64,000 bases of DNA from Rossellomorea aquimaris (GCF_003315075.1 NZ_QNRJ01000011.1:1-64000), one strand, 5' to 3'. Shown: positions 31,734-41,596, numbered from the stretch's first letter. Translations and numbers: made by a program. The notes: generated by a model from the sequence alone, not told the origin.

Positions 31734-32174
31734 ATGAATCAACAATTAGTCGTGGCCCTTAACAAACAACTTGCAAACTGGAACGTCCTTTATACAAAAT
31801 TACACAATTATCATTGGTATGTAACGGGTCCGGAATTCTTCACCCTGCATGAGAAATTTGAAGAATACTACAACGAAGCGGGAAATTATATTGATGAAGT
31901 GGCAGAAAGAATTCTGACGATCAAAGGGAAGCCGATTGCTACCCTAAAAGAGTACCTTGAAACGGCTACCATCGAAGAATCCAATGGAAAAGAAACGGCC
32001 ACAGAAATGGTGGACGCATTAATAAACGATTTTAAACAAATTGTGAATGATTCCAAGAAGATCATCGAAGCAGCAGAGGATTCTCAGGATCAGCCTACAG
32101 CTGACTTATTCATCGGAATTAAAACATCACTCGAACAACATATTTGGATGTTGAATGCATTTAATACACGATAA
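31734..32174 (+). CDS. dps: Dps/MrgA-type ferroxidase
   Basis: A 146-residue DNA-protecting mini-ferritin. The ferroxidase ligands are in [37 protein letters not shown] (His, Asp/Glu), and [10 protein letters not shown] is the family start. Binds iron, oxidises it with peroxide and, in Bacillus MrgA, coats DNA. The PerR-like box upstream fits stress control. Has its own terminator. Confidence 0.93.
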   Translation: MNQQLVVALNKQLANWNVLYTKLHNYHWYVTGPEFFTLHEKFEEYYNEAGNYIDEVAERILTIKGKPIATLKEYLETATIEESNGKETATEMVDALINDFKQIVNDSKKIIEAAEDSQDQPTADLFIGIKTSLEQHIWMLNAFNTR

Positions 32175-32177
32175 GAC

Positions 32178-32213
32178 AAAAAAGCATTGACCTGCATGGG
32201 CCAATGCTTTTTT
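32178..32213 (+). terminator. dps terminator
   Basis: AAAAAAGCATTG and CAATGCTTTTTT flank a 12-base loop; strong intrinsic terminator. Confidence 0.9.
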
Positions 32214-32294
32214 ACATCATCTACATTCATTCGCCTATTCATTCCATATCCTATAAAATGAAAGTATCTCGGTTGAAATGAAAGGATGATTGAA

Positions 32295-32675
32295 ATGAAT
32301 GGTTCACTCACCATTAAAGAAAGAGCAGTCTCATTTCTGGAACTTGTCGCATCAGGAAACGTCCGTGAAGCATACGAGAGTCACGTAAGTCCTGACTTTC
32401 GCCACCACAATCCGTATTTTCCAGGAGATGCCGATTCACTAATGTCTGCTATGGAAGAGAATGCATCCGGGAACCCGGAGAAGATACTCGAAGTCAAGCG
32501 TGCCATCCAGGAAGGGGACACAGTTTCGGTTCATTCACATGTGAGACAGAATCCAGACGACCTGGGAGGGGCTGTCGTTCATATCTTCCGTTTCGAGGAT
32601 GATCGGATCGTGGAATTGTGGGATGTAGGGCAAGCCATTCCGGAGGATTCACCTAATGAGAATGGGGTCTTTTAA
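32295..32675 (+). CDS. SnoaL-like / NTF2-fold protein
   Basis: A 126-residue protein with ERAVSFLELVASGNVREAYESHVSPDFRHHNPYFPGDADSLMSAM and HIFRFEDDRIVELWDVGQAIPED, the SnoaL-like polyketide cyclase-type signature. The fold commonly binds or converts small molecules; function here unknown. ATG 32295 has GAAAGG nine bases upstream and is preferred to 32286. Confidence 0.8.
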   Translation: MNGSLTIKERAVSFLELVASGNVREAYESHVSPDFRHHNPYFPGDADSLMSAMEENASGNPEKILEVKRAIQEGDTVSVHSHVRQNPDDLGGAVVHIFRFEDDRIVELWDVGQAIPEDSPNENGVF

Positions 32676-32690
32676 TTTTCATTCAATATA

Positions 32691-32720
32691 AAAAGTCGAT
32701 TCCTATGGGAGTCGACTTTT
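32691..32720 (+). terminator. terminator of SnoaL-like gene
   Basis: AAAAGTCGA and TCGACTTTT, then T. Confidence 0.75.
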
Positions 32721-32816
32721 TTACGTTCACCAGCAGGCTGGGGAAATTTCGAGCGGCTTCATATTTTTTGCCATCCTTGTGCACTATATAAATAAAACAA
32801 AAAGGGTGGTGAAAGA

Positions 32817-32939
32817 ATGTCTAAACAGAAGAATAAGGACCTTAAGAATAATAAAGCAATGCCGAAGTCAGATGTGGAATTTGCACAAGATGGACTTGAA
32901 AAAGTGGCCATTAAAGCGCAGGAACGAAAGAATAAGTAA
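32817..32939 (+). CDS. 40-residue basic hydrophilic small protein
   Basis: Opens with ATG after AAAGGGTGGTG and encodes 40 residues (MSKQKNKDLKNNKAMPKSDV, then EFAQDGLEKVAIKAQERKNK). It is very hydrophilic and probably helical, with a mild likeness to YfhD/small acid-type proteins ('DVEFA...'). A strong terminator follows within 10 bases. Below the size many gene finders report; function unknown. Confidence 0.6.
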   Translation: MSKQKNKDLKNNKAMPKSDVEFAQDGLEKVAIKAQERKNK

Positions 32940-32948
32940 ATAGAAATA

Positions 32949-32980
32949 AAAAATGAGAAGTTAGGCAACTTCTCATTTTT
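32949..32980. terminator. bidirectional terminator
   Basis: AAAAATGAGAAGTT and AACTTCTCATTTTT form a perfect 14-bp stem with loop AGGC between the small gene and the leftward binding-protein gene. Confidence 0.9.
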
Positions 32981-33010
32981 GGTCTTACTGAATCGTTTAG
33001 TTAATAGATA

Positions 33011-34588
33011 TTATTGAATGCTAACATCATTGATTTCCAAATAACCGGCAGGACTGATAGAAAAATCTTTTACGTTGTTTCGAATCGCCGCCATATTTTC
33101 AATCACTCGTACCGGGATATAGACCGCGTCTTTCATTTCCAGCTCCTGAGATTTTGCATAAAGCTCCAATCGTTTCTCTTGATCCATTTCAGAACGTGCC
33201 TGTTCGATCAATTGATCTACCTCATCATTACTATAGAAAAATGTATTTCCGGCAGGTCCATGGGAGTTGCTGTGGAAAAGATTGTATTGATTATAGTCTG
33301 CATCACCTGTAGCATTTCTCCAACTGATGATGAACATTTCCGAATTTCCACTTGTGGCTTGCTCTACAAAGGTTCCATACTCCTGGATCTGGATCTCCAG
33401 GTCGATTCCAATTCCTTTGAGCTGGGATTGCATGACTTCAGCCAGGCTGATCCTTTCCTTACTGTCCATTGTAAGCAATGTGGTTTTGAATCCATCAGGA
33501 TACCCAGCTTCGGTCAGTAACCGCTTGGCTTCATTTACATTATACTCATATGCCTTCATATCCTGATGATAGCCAAACACTTTAGACCCTAATAAGGAGT
33601 TTGCCTTTTTTCCTATATTATTAAATACACCTTTCATGATGGAATCCATTTCAACTGCATGGGATATGGCTTTCCGGACACGGACATCATTGAAAGGTTC
33701 CTTTTGTACATTGAATCCTACATACTCGGTACCAAAGCCTTCACTTCGGTATACCTCAACATTATCGGAAGCCTTCACCGAATCCATCATCGTGACAGAA
33801 AGAGGTTCTGCAATATGGGCTTCGCCTGTTTCAAGCATGGAAATCCTCGTTGTCTCTTCTGGTACGACTTTGAATACGACTTCGCTTATAGTTGGTTGAT
33901 CTCCCCAATACTCGTCGTTTTTATGAAACACAATCTCTTTTCCTGTTTCCCAGGACTTGAACTCAAATGGACCTGTGCCGACCGGCTCTTGGATAATGTC
34001 CTTTCCATATTTATCGATCGTCTTGGGACTGATGATTCCGCCTTCATGACTCGCCAGGATGGATAATAAGGGTGAAAAAGGTTCAGTTAAAAGAAATCGA
34101 ACGGTACGATCATCGACTATTTTTATTTCCTTGACCATTTTGAATACAACTGCTCGAGGCGAAGCCACCTTTGGGTCTGTTAAACGATCAAACGTTTTCT
34201 TCACAGCCTCGGCATTAAATGGTGTCCCATCATGAAATGAAACATCATCTCTTAGCTTGAATTCCCACGTTGTATCATCCAACTGCGCCCATTCCTCAGC
34301 AAGTAAAGGCTTGATTTTGGCATTTTTGTCTCTGCCGACAAGCCCCTCGTAAATTTTACCGTGTGTCACGCTTGCAGCGTTAATGGTGGACATAAAATGA
34401 TGATCAAGGTTCTCCACATCGGATAGACGGGCGATGACCAACTTATTTTCTTTGTTGGAAGCCTGTCCATCAGCCTGGTCACCCGAATTAGCCCCCATAT
34501 TGGTGGAGCAACCGCTAATCGCTAACATCAGTACCATTATTCCAATCATTAAAATCCTGCTCCTGAAACTATTTACCTTCGTCTTCAT
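33011..34588 (-). CDS. peptide/nickel-type ABC substrate-binding lipoprotein (paralog 1)
   Basis: A 525-residue solute-binding protein of family 5. Lipoprotein signal with lipobox ISGC; then KLVIARLSDVENLDHHF, ATTWEFKLRDDVSFHDGTPFNAEAVKKTFDRL (SBP_bac_5 signature), GTGPFEFKSWETGKEIVFHKNDEYWG, and DADYNQYNLFHSNSHGPAGN near the end. It is closely related to the protein at 43639. No transporter gene is beside it; it may load the OppBCDF system at 39.6-43.5 kb. Start ATG with GGAGGGGAGGA. Confidence 0.9.
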   Translation of the reverse strand: MKTKVNSFRSRILMIGIMVLMLAISGCSTNMGANSGDQADGQASNKENKLVIARLSDVENLDHHFMSTINAASVTHGKIYEGLVGRDKNAKIKPLLAEEWAQLDDTTWEFKLRDDVSFHDGTPFNAEAVKKTFDRLTDPKVASPRAVVFKMVKEIKIVDDRTVRFLLTEPFSPLLSILASHEGGIISPKTIDKYGKDIIQEPVGTGPFEFKSWETGKEIVFHKNDEYWGDQPTISEVVFKVVPEETTRISMLETGEAHIAEPLSVTMMDSVKASDNVEVYRSEGFGTEYVGFNVQKEPFNDVRVRKAISHAVEMDSIMKGVFNNIGKKANSLLGSKVFGYHQDMKAYEYNVNEAKRLLTEAGYPDGFKTTLLTMDSKERISLAEVMQSQLKGIGIDLEIQIQEYGTFVEQATSGNSEMFIISWRNATGDADYNQYNLFHSNSHGPAGNTFFYSNDEVDQLIEQARSEMDQEKRLELYAKSQELEMKDAVYIPVRVIENMAAIRNNVKDFSISPAGYLEINDVSIQ

Positions 34589-34938
34589 CTATTCATCCTC
34601 CCCTCCGTATTTATTTAATTATAAGAATTTTCAGACATATAAAATTAAGATATCTTTACTGTTTTTTTTGTTTTGTTGACCTTTTAATTAGGCAGGATGA
34701 GTTTATTCTAAGGTTCATAGCAAATCAAATGTAGTCCCAAGTATCCGGCCCACTTTTCTTACAGGTGTCGATAGGTGATTAAAAGTGAATGGGTAAATTG
34801 ATTAATGACTTTCTTCCCAACAAACCTGACGATTAAATTGGTGTGAAATATTAAATAAATATTTGAAATACTTGTTTTAGAAGGGTTTTTATTCATAGTA
34901 ACGAATAGGGAATATATCAGGATAAAAAGGAGCGTGTT
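34589..34938. other. intergenic region between divergent genes
   Basis: An AT-rich gap of 350 bases holding the divergent promoters of the binding-protein gene and the RsbR-like gene. On the minus strand TATAAT at 34618-34623 is a plausible -10 for the binding protein, but its -35 is poor. I see no repeat or RNA gene. Confidence 0.4.
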
Positions 34939-35790
34939 ATGATGAAGGGATTATTCCATAATAAGGAAGAGGTAACGGGTTTTCTTACGGCTAACAGAGA
35001 GAAATTCCAGCAAATGCTCTTATCTGAAGCTGTAAATGTTGGGAGCAAAATCAATGATATTCTAGAAAAAGGAAACATCGATCTATTAAAGAATGCAGAA
35101 ATGTTAGCTCACTATATCGTTGAAAACAGAGAAGAAGAGCTGGTGGAATTTGCAAAAGTAGAGGGTATTGCATGGGCACAACATTCTCTCACACTTGCAT
35201 TCAAACTGGAATGGGTACATGCCATTAGAAGGACTCTATGGCATTTCCTTTATCAATATGATAATCAGAATGCGGAAAATGAATCACCAAGAAAGAAATT
35301 CTTTGATTTGGAAAAAAGAATTAATGACAGCGTTGATCAGTTCCTGAATACTTTCTTTATCAGTTATTCTGATTACAAAGATGAACTTTTATTATCGCAA
35401 AAAAAACTGGTGGAAAATCTATCGGTACCTATCATCCCGATCAATAGCTCGATTGCGGTATTGCCTTTAATTGGAATGATCGATACCTATCGTGTCCAAA
35501 CATTGGAAGAAAAAGTGTTGATGGGAATCAGTTCGATGAAAATTCAAACCCTGATTATAGATTTATCGGGTATTGCCGAAATGGAATTGGATGTCATTTT
35601 TCAATTTGAGAAGATCTTAAACGGAATTAGTATGATGGGATGCAAAGCAATCCTTACAGGGCTGCGGGTAGAGCTTGTTAGAAAAATAGTTGATTCGGGA
35701 GTGGCATTTGACAGTCCAGTAGAGACACAGGGTACATTGCAACAAACACTCAAAGAACTCCTGGTATTGGAATCAGGAGTGCAATATTAA
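34939..35790 (+). CDS. RsbR-like STAS-domain stressosome protein
   Basis: A 283-residue RsbR paralog: N-terminal helical globin-like sensor (residues about 1-150), then a STAS domain starting VPIIPINSSIAVLPLIGMIDTYRVQTLEEKVLMGI and LIIDLSGIAEMELDVIFQFEKI. In RsbRA two threonines of the STAS domain are phosphorylated by RsbT; here the DLTG site is DLSG and the later IRPEIAxT site reads LRVELVRK, so one site is conserved only as Ser and the other appears lost. No RsbS/RsbT nearby. Possible stress-sensing stressosome member; binding partner unknown. Confidence 0.78.
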   Translation: MMKGLFHNKEEVTGFLTANREKFQQMLLSEAVNVGSKINDILEKGNIDLLKNAEMLAHYIVENREEELVEFAKVEGIAWAQHSLTLAFKLEWVHAIRRTLWHFLYQYDNQNAENESPRKKFFDLEKRINDSVDQFLNTFFISYSDYKDELLLSQKKLVENLSVPIIPINSSIAVLPLIGMIDTYRVQTLEEKVLMGISSMKIQTLIIDLSGIAEMELDVIFQFEKILNGISMMGCKAILTGLRVELVRKIVDSGVAFDSPVETQGTLQQTLKELLVLESGVQY

Positions 35791-35814
35791 TTTAATCATT
35801 TTATTTATAGGGGC

Positions 35815-35853
35815 AAAAAAGCTGAAGATCAAACATCTGATCTCCAGCTTTTT
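35815..35853. terminator. bidirectional terminator
   Basis: AAAAAAGCTGAAGATC and GATCTCCAGCTTTTT (one bulge) between converging genes. Confidence 0.8.
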
Positions 35854-35875
35854 CTTCATTCAATCATTATTCAGG

Positions 35876-36589
35876 TCACTTTCTAACATGACGTTCCGAC
35901 ATCTTATCCAGTTCCAACGGCAAAAACGCATATTCTCCGTCTTTCAAAATCTCACGCTTTAAAACGGGAACAGGATGTTTGAAAAGCGGGCCATCCACTA
36001 CTGTGGTATGGAATTCTCCACCTTCTCCGCATGGGTCGATTCCCCGTGCTTCAAGTTCCTTTATGTATTCATGGGTCAACGTCCGCCCTAAATCGTCAGA
36101 GCGCATGCCCAGGGATAAATTAACCGTCACAACGATTGATACAAATCCCAGATTGATGAACTCTTCTACAGCTTCACGATGGTTCATTCCCCATAAAGGC
36201 ATCCCGAGCTTCAGCCTTGCGTTCTGCGCCACTTTTTCATGCCAGCAGCCGTGTTCAGGCATATCCAGGTCTCCCGTCACTAACGCTTCTGCTCCTTGAT
36301 TCTTTGCTTTTTCTAAAAGGGTCATGTAGGCTTCTTCATAATCTGTCCAACTGGCAGCTGCTGTGAATACGGGCAAGCCGATCGATTCTGCTTGTGCACG
36401 GATAAGCTCTGGAGGCATCCCGTGGGATCTGGAACGTTTTCCTTCTTCCTCCAACATCACGATCAGACCGATGGCATTTCCATCCATCGATGCTTTGTAT
36501 AGAGCCAAAACACTATCCTTTCCTCCGCTAAATGAAGTGATGAATGAATGCCCGCGAGCACCATGTTTCCATTCCTTTGATTCTGCCAT
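35876..36589 (-). CDS. Dph6-related ATP pyrophosphatase
   Basis: A 237-residue protein of the diphthine-ammonia ligase-like group: P-loop SGGKDS (residues 21-26, adenine nucleotide alpha-hydrolase fold), then AEALVTGDLDMPEHGCWHEKVAQ and GIDPCGEGGEFHTTVVDGPLF, matching Dph6. True diphthamide synthesis does not occur in bacteria, so the bacterial substrate is different and unknown. AAGGAGG ribosome site. Follows the symporter gene; possibly unrelated. Confidence 0.83.
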   Translation of the reverse strand: MAESKEWKHGARGHSFITSFSGGKDSVLALYKASMDGNAIGLIVMLEEEGKRSRSHGMPPELIRAQAESIGLPVFTAAASWTDYEEAYMTLLEKAKNQGAEALVTGDLDMPEHGCWHEKVAQNARLKLGMPLWGMNHREAVEEFINLGFVSIVVTVNLSLGMRSDDLGRTLTHEYIKELEARGIDPCGEGGEFHTTVVDGPLFKHPVPVLKREILKDGEYAFLPLELDKMSERHVRK

Positions 36590-36762
36590 TCTTATCTTTC
36601 CTCCTTAAGGTTTTTTCCTGTTTTTATAAATCGTTTCATCGTTTCTCTCATTCTATCACGATGAGGCTTTATAGATCACATCCTACTAGTCTGTGATTAG
36701 TAGATGTCTGAGTCCATAAAGACAAAAGAGTCGCCTATTTGTCGCCTTTCTTACTCGTATCG

Positions 36763-38079
36763 TTACGGGTAGGGTTTCATTTTTTTATGAATTCGTATCT
36801 CATTAACCACCAGCGAAATCATCACTAACCCACTCGACACGAAAAAGCTGATCCAGGTCGATTGAATTGAATTATAGCTTAGGAGAGACAGCAACCCGGT
36901 TCCTAAACCAATCAACGAACAATAAGGGAGGAGCACCGGGATCGTTCTTTTATAAAAGATGATCGCCAACATCGTCGGAATGATGGCTGCATACACCTGG
37001 GCGAAAAAGAAGATAAGCTCCATCAGACTGGGTGACAGGATCGAACTGATGAGAAAGAGTGAAAGGGAAAGCACACCGGAGACCAAATAGGTCTTTTTCA
37101 ATTGCTGTTCTTCACTCCAATCGAACTTGTGGTTCAGCATATTCCGGATGACCATGATCGATGTGGCATGGAGCTCAGCCCCCACGGTGGAGGCAATGGC
37201 ACTGAAGCAGCAGCCGATAAATAATAAAAGCAGAAACAATGAGTCGATTTTCTCCACCAGCTGACTCAATATGGAGTAAATGTTTTCAAAGCCCTGCCCA
37301 TAAACCGCAATCAATACAATCGCGGTGAAGGCGAGGGGGATGGTCGCCCATATGATCCCGGCCATCATAAAGGATGTTCGGACCTTGGATTTTTCAATGA
37401 TATAGATCCGCTGCCAGGTCGCCCGGTCGATCAATACTTGTCCGAATCCAATCAGAAATGCTGTAAGAATGAACAAGGTGATTTCATTATGTTTCAGAAA
37501 TAATAAGTAGGGATGATAAAGCAGCAAACCATCGTAAACGGGAAAAATACCTTTTTGAATAAAAAAATAAACGGGAATCAGAATGATGGCTGCGAAAATA
37601 AACGAGATATGAATCCCTTCAAAGCGATGGATTTGCTTCATGCCCCCTATGGACAATAGGAAGCAGTATAGAAAGAATACGAGTAACCCTACATAGATCG
37701 GTGTTTTTAATAGAAAATGAAATAACACACCTGCCCCCAGTGCTTGTATGAACAGGGAGTCCAGGCTTGTCAGGAGCAATACCCACATGACGAACCAGTA
37801 TGACCTGCCACGGAGCCTTTCTTTCAAAACATCCCCTAGAGTCATGGAGTTTGGGAATCGTTCCCTGATATAGGGGGTGATCCACCCGAATAGAAAGAGA
37901 GCGGTGGCACCCATCATGGCATAGCCGATTCCACCAAGCAGTCCATATTTCACGAGTGTTTCAGGAGAGGACAAAATCGTATTGCCGGTCACCCATCTCG
38001 CCAGGAGCGAAACGACTCCATACGCCACTCCAAACGTGATGGTTCCTTGTATATACTCACGATACGTTCGTGGCTTCAT
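36763..38079 (-). CDS. sodium:solute symporter family protein
   Basis: A 438-residue membrane protein with about 12 segments (SSF-type). Seen: LTSLDSLFIQALGAGVLFHFLL and GFGQVLIDRATWQRIYIIEKSK, the latter typical of SSF members. I start it at ATG 38079 after GAGAAGG, five bases past the response regulator stop; the longer open frame upstream lies within that gene and is not real. Likely a Na+-coupled importer, perhaps of the ligand or product sensed by the adjacent kinase; substrate unknown. Confidence 0.8.
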   Translation of the reverse strand: MKPRTYREYIQGTITFGVAYGVVSLLARWVTGNTILSSPETLVKYGLLGGIGYAMMGATALFLFGWITPYIRERFPNSMTLGDVLKERLRGRSYWFVMWVLLLTSLDSLFIQALGAGVLFHFLLKTPIYVGLLVFFLYCFLLSIGGMKQIHRFEGIHISFIFAAIILIPVYFFIQKGIFPVYDGLLLYHPYLLFLKHNEITLFILTAFLIGFGQVLIDRATWQRIYIIEKSKVRTSFMMAGIIWATIPLAFTAIVLIAVYGQGFENIYSILSQLVEKIDSLFLLLLFIGCCFSAIASTVGAELHATSIMVIRNMLNHKFDWSEEQQLKKTYLVSGVLSLSLFLISSILSPSLMELIFFFAQVYAAIIPTMLAIIFYKRTIPVLLPYCSLIGLGTGLLSLLSYNSIQSTWISFFVSSGLVMISLVVNEIRIHKKMKPYP

Positions 38080-38083
38080 TAAT

Positions 38084-38773
38084 TTATACCTTCTCTCTAA
38101 TCCGATATTCCCTTGGAGTGTATCCTGTTTGCTTCTTGAATAATGAACTGAAATAGTGCTGACTGCTAAATCCGCACGCTTCAGAAATAGAAGAGATGGA
38201 CTTTTCGGTATCCTGTCGCAGTAATCGCTGTGCGGCCTGGACTCTAAAATCATTCAGGTATTCAGAGAAGCTGATCCCCATCTCTTCATGAAATTTTCTG
38301 CTCAGGTACGTACCGTTGATATGGATCTGGCTCGCCAATGAAGAAAGGGAAAGCTTATCGCTGTATTGTTCATGGATGATCGTTAACGCTTCCTGCACGA
38401 TATGGGATTGGATTGTTGCGTATTTATAGTGGCCGAGAACTTGGAATAATTCTTCTTCAATTATCGGTTTTGTCAAATAATCCTTTGCCCCGAGTCGCAG
38501 GGAGGCCTGTGCATAATCGAATGATTGGTAGGCCGTGACCATAATGATATCAATCTGGTCATATTTCTTCATTTCAATCCCGAGTTCGATCCCTGATTTA
38601 CCAGGCAGCTGAATGTCGAGGAGCGTAAGGCGAATCGGGTGTTCCGTCAGGATCTTTAATGCCTGTGACGCATCCGCGGCTGTATGGATCGTCCAGTAAG
38701 GATATTTTTCGTGAATCATGTAGTTGAGCTGCTCTAGTTCAAGGGGCTCATCGTCAACGAGCAAAATATGCAT
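38084..38773 (-). CDS. YesN-type response regulator with AraC-family HTH
   Basis: A 229-residue regulator. Receiver: LLVDDEPLELEQL, LLDIQLPGKSG (phosphoacceptor), MVTAYQSFDYAQ, KPI. Output: two AraC helix-turn-helix motifs in the last 100 residues (LSSLASQIHINGTYLSRKFHEEMGISFSEYL; SISSISEACGFSSQHYFSSLFKKQTGYTPREYR). Follows the sensor kinase at 38790-39554. AAGGAGG ribosome site. Confidence 0.9.
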   Translation of the reverse strand: MHILLVDDEPLELEQLNYMIHEKYPYWTIHTAADASQALKILTEHPIRLTLLDIQLPGKSGIELGIEMKKYDQIDIIMVTAYQSFDYAQASLRLGAKDYLTKPIIEEELFQVLGHYKYATIQSHIVQEALTIIHEQYSDKLSLSSLASQIHINGTYLSRKFHEEMGISFSEYLNDFRVQAAQRLLRQDTEKSISSISEACGFSSQHYFSSLFKKQTGYTPREYRIREKV

Positions 38774-38789
38774 GGCGCTTCCTCCTTCA

Positions 38790-39554
38790 TCAAGTAATGG
38801 TGTCTTCTCTGGTCATATGTGGCCAGAAGATCTGGACACTCGTTCCTTTGGCTTCTTCATTCAGCTGAATGAGGATTTCTTCCTTCGGAAAGAGCATCTG
38901 CAATCGCTTCTGAATATTGTGTAATCCAATTCCACGGTCTTCCTTTTGAACATCTAGCGCTTCCAAAGCAGTTGATGAGCTGTTCCATACTTCTAAGTAC
39001 ACTTTGTTCCTTTGCTCATTCAGGATGATGATCAGCTTGCCTTGTCCGGGATGCTTCTCAAGTCCATGCTTAAAGGCGTTTTCTACAAGGGTCTGTAGGA
39101 GGTAAGGAGGGACTAGGGAAAGCTTGCAGCTTTCTTCAACGCTCCACACTACCTCGAGCCGATCTCTGAATCTCAGCCTTTGAATGTCGAGATAATATCG
39201 GGTGTATTGGATTTCCTCCTCCATGGTGATCAAGGGGTCAGTCTGTTTGTATTTGAACTTAAAGTATTTGGAAAGCACCTCGATGGCAGAAATCAGTTCT
39301 TCCTTGCGATTCAGACGTGCCAGGCTCAGGATTACATTAAGTGTATTGAAAAAGAAGTGGGGCTGGATCTGTTGGTTCAGTTGGTTGTATCTAGCTTCTT
39401 GAAGTTCCTGTTTCAGAAGCAGTTCGTTCTTTTCTTTCTCCAGTTGATCCAGACGTTTTTCAAATAGAAAGAGAAATAATAAGCTAAAAGCCCCAATGAT
39501 TGGGGCTAATACGGACAGCATGATATAAAATGAAAAGGATTCTTGTGTAATCAT
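38790..39554 (-). CDS. YesM/LytS-type sensor histidine kinase
   Basis: A 254-residue, short sensor kinase: one N-terminal membrane segment (residues about 8-30, FSFYIMLSVLAPIIGAFSLLFLFLFEK), a coiled-coil linker, the His_kinase motif QQIQPHFFFNTLNVILSLAR, and HATPase LLQTLVENAFKHGLEKHPGQG, GIGLHNIQKRL. With almost no outside sensor, it may sense membrane or transporter state, perhaps through the adjacent symporter or ABC importer. TTTAGGAG ribosome site. Likely operon with opp genes upstream. Confidence 0.87.
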   Translation of the reverse strand: MITQESFSFYIMLSVLAPIIGAFSLLFLFLFEKRLDQLEKEKNELLLKQELQEARYNQLNQQIQPHFFFNTLNVILSLARLNRKEELISAIEVLSKYFKFKYKQTDPLITMEEEIQYTRYYLDIQRLRFRDRLEVVWSVEESCKLSLVPPYLLQTLVENAFKHGLEKHPGQGKLIIILNEQRNKVYLEVWNSSSTALEALDVQKEDRGIGLHNIQKRLQMLFPKEEILIQLNEEAKGTSVQIFWPHMTREDTIT

Positions 39555-39623
39555 GTGAAGAACTCCTAAAGTGATGAGTCATACTTTCTATTTTATAAGA
39601 AAACGAAGGTTCTGAAAATATGT

Positions 39624-40604
39624 TTAGACATAATGGCACCTTGTAAAATGTTCCCCATGACCGGTCATAGGAGGCAGTTCTGCTTTACACAAATCTGTTG
39701 CCAGAGGGCAGCGGGTATGAAACTTGCACCCGGATGGTGGATTCAATGGCGAAGGGACATCCCCTTTTAAAAGAATTCTTTCTCTTTTCTTAGAAAAATC
39801 AGGTACTGGTATGGCCGAAAGCAAAGCCTTGGTATAAGGATGGGTAGGGTTGTCGAACAACTCATGCTTTGTACCGATCTCGACCACCTTCCCGAGATAC
39901 ATCACAATCACCCGATCTGATATATGACGTACAACACTTAAATCATGGGAAATGAAGAGGTACGTTAATTTCAATTCCTTCTGAAGTTTCTTTAACAGGT
40001 TCAAGATTTGTGCCTGAATGGATACATCCAGTGCCGATACGGCTTCATCACAGATGATCACTTTCGGATTCACCGCCAATGCCCGTGCGATTCCGATCCT
40101 TTGTCGCTGACCGCCGCTGAATTCGTGGGGGAGACGGTCGAGTGAGGTAATGGGGAGGCCCACATAGTCCAATAATTCCTTCATACGATCTTCGTGTTTG
40201 AAAGGGGGCAGTACTTTTTGTATGGTCATGGCTTCCTTCAGGATCTTTCTGACGGTTTGTCTCGGATTCAAGGAGGCAAACGGATCCTGGAAAATGACCT
40301 GGATATCTCCCCTCATATTTCTTAATTCCTTTTTGGATAGACTGTTCAATTCCATTCCTTTGTATTGAATGCTGCCTTCCGTCGGCTTATCCAGCTGTAG
40401 GATGGCACGGCCGGTTGTCGATTTGCCGCAGCCGGACTCACCTACGATACTGAGGGTTTCCCCTTCATACAGGGTGAAGGTGATATCATCCACGGCTTTT
40501 ACGACTTGTTTCGGCTGGAACAACGACTCCCTTTTGATAGGAAAGTACTGTTTCAGGCCCTTTACTTCTAAAATAGGTTTTTTCTCTGTCATCACAGCGG
40601 TCAT
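39624..40604 (-). CDS. oppF: ABC importer ATPase, OppF/DppF-like
   Basis: A 326-residue ATPase with Walker [10 protein letters not shown], signature [15 protein letters not shown], Walker [14 protein letters not shown], and the C-terminal oligopeptide-transporter extension ([28 protein letters not shown]). OppF/DppF pairs with an OppD-like ATPase, here the preceding gene, which overlaps it by four bases. Supplies energy for the importer. Standard length. Confidence 0.93.
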   Translation of the reverse strand: MTAVMTEKKPILEVKGLKQYFPIKRESLFQPKQVVKAVDDITFTLYEGETLSIVGESGCGKSTTGRAILQLDKPTEGSIQYKGMELNSLSKKELRNMRGDIQVIFQDPFASLNPRQTVRKILKEAMTIQKVLPPFKHEDRMKELLDYVGLPITSLDRLPHEFSGGQRQRIGIARALAVNPKVIICDEAVSALDVSIQAQILNLLKKLQKELKLTYLFISHDLSVVRHISDRVIVMYLGKVVEIGTKHELFDNPTHPYTKALLSAIPVPDFSKKRERILLKGDVPSPLNPPSGCKFHTRCPLATDLCKAELPPMTGHGEHFTRCHYV

Positions 40605-41596
40605 GTCATCTGCACCTCTTTCTCGACGTTATATAGAAAACATCTGATTTGACTACCATCCTTTAAGGAATTGAGCTGTGGCTCTTCCTCGTGACATCGT
40701 GCAGTCGCCAATGTGCAACGGGGAGAAAAACGGCAGCCTTTTGGCATGTTATAGGGGGAAGGGACACTGCCCGGCATCGTTTCCAGTTCTGCCTGGTCTT
40801 CATGCAACTTCGGTAATGAAGACAACAGCCCATTTGTGTAGGGATGTTTCGGGTTTGAGAATAATTGTTCCGTCGAACTATATTCCACCACCTGTCCGGC
40901 GTACATAACCGCTACTTTGTCACACAGCTCTGCTACCACTCCTAAATCGTGCGTGATGAAGATGATTCCCATATTCAGCTTTTTCTGAAGGTCCTTCATC
41001 AGCTCCAGAATTTGGGCCTGGATCGTCACATCCAGTGCCGTAGTCGGTTCATCCGCAATGAGGACCTCCGGGTTACAGGCAAGGGCCATGGCGATCATGA
41101 CACGTTGCCTCATTCCGCCGCTCAGCTGGAAAGGCTCTTGTTTCGCCCTTTGTTCAGGAGAAGGGATGCCTACTAATTCGAGCATTTCGACCGCTTTCTT
41201 CCATGCTTCCTTTTTCCCGAGCTTTTGATGGATGCGTACAGCTTCTGCAATCTGCTCCCCGACCGGTATGACAGGATTCAATGACGTCATTGGCTCTTGA
41301 AAGATCATGGAAATTTGATTTCCGCGCACTCTTCTAAGCTCGGATTCGGACATTTTAAGGATGTCCTTTCCTTTCAATTCAATGGTCCCGTCCACTATCT
41401 TTCCTGGAGGGGAGGGGACAAGGCGAAGTATCGAAAGGGAGGTCATGCTTTTTCCACAGCCCGATTCTCCGACAATCCCCAATGTCTCGCCTTCGTGAAG
41501 AGCAAAATCGATTCCATCAACGGCTTTCGTCACTCCTTTTTTCGAAGTGAAATGGGTTTTTAAGTTTTTTACTTCCAAGACCACATTTTTACTCAT
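40601..41596 (-). CDS. oppD: ABC importer ATPase, OppD/DppD-like
   Basis: A 331-residue ATPase: Walker [10 protein letters not shown], signature [15 protein letters not shown], Walker [14 protein letters not shown], and the Cys-containing C-terminal domain [17 protein letters not shown] 41596 has AGGAG and is preferred to the GTG at 41605. Third gene of the leftward operon. Confidence 0.93.
   Translation of the reverse strand: MSKNVVLEVKNLKTHFTSKKGVTKAVDGIDFALHEGETLGIVGESGCGKSMTSLSILRLVPSPPGKIVDGTIELKGKDILKMSESELRRVRGNQISMIFQEPMTSLNPVIPVGEQIAEAVRIHQKLGKKEAWKKAVEMLELVGIPSPEQRAKQEPFQLSGGMRQRVMIAMALACNPEVLIADEPTTALDVTIQAQILELMKDLQKKLNMGIIFITHDLGVVAELCDKVAVMYAGQVVEYSSTEQLFSNPKHPYTNGLLSSLPKLHEDQAELETMPGSVPSPYNMPKGCRFSPRCTLATARCHEEEPQLNSLKDGSQIRCFLYNVEKEVQMT

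Noticed and set aside
36763-38253. Longer start for the symporter gene (496 residues)
   Set aside because: The extra N-terminal part lies in the response regulator gene on the same strand; the ATG at 38079 has a proper ribosome site.
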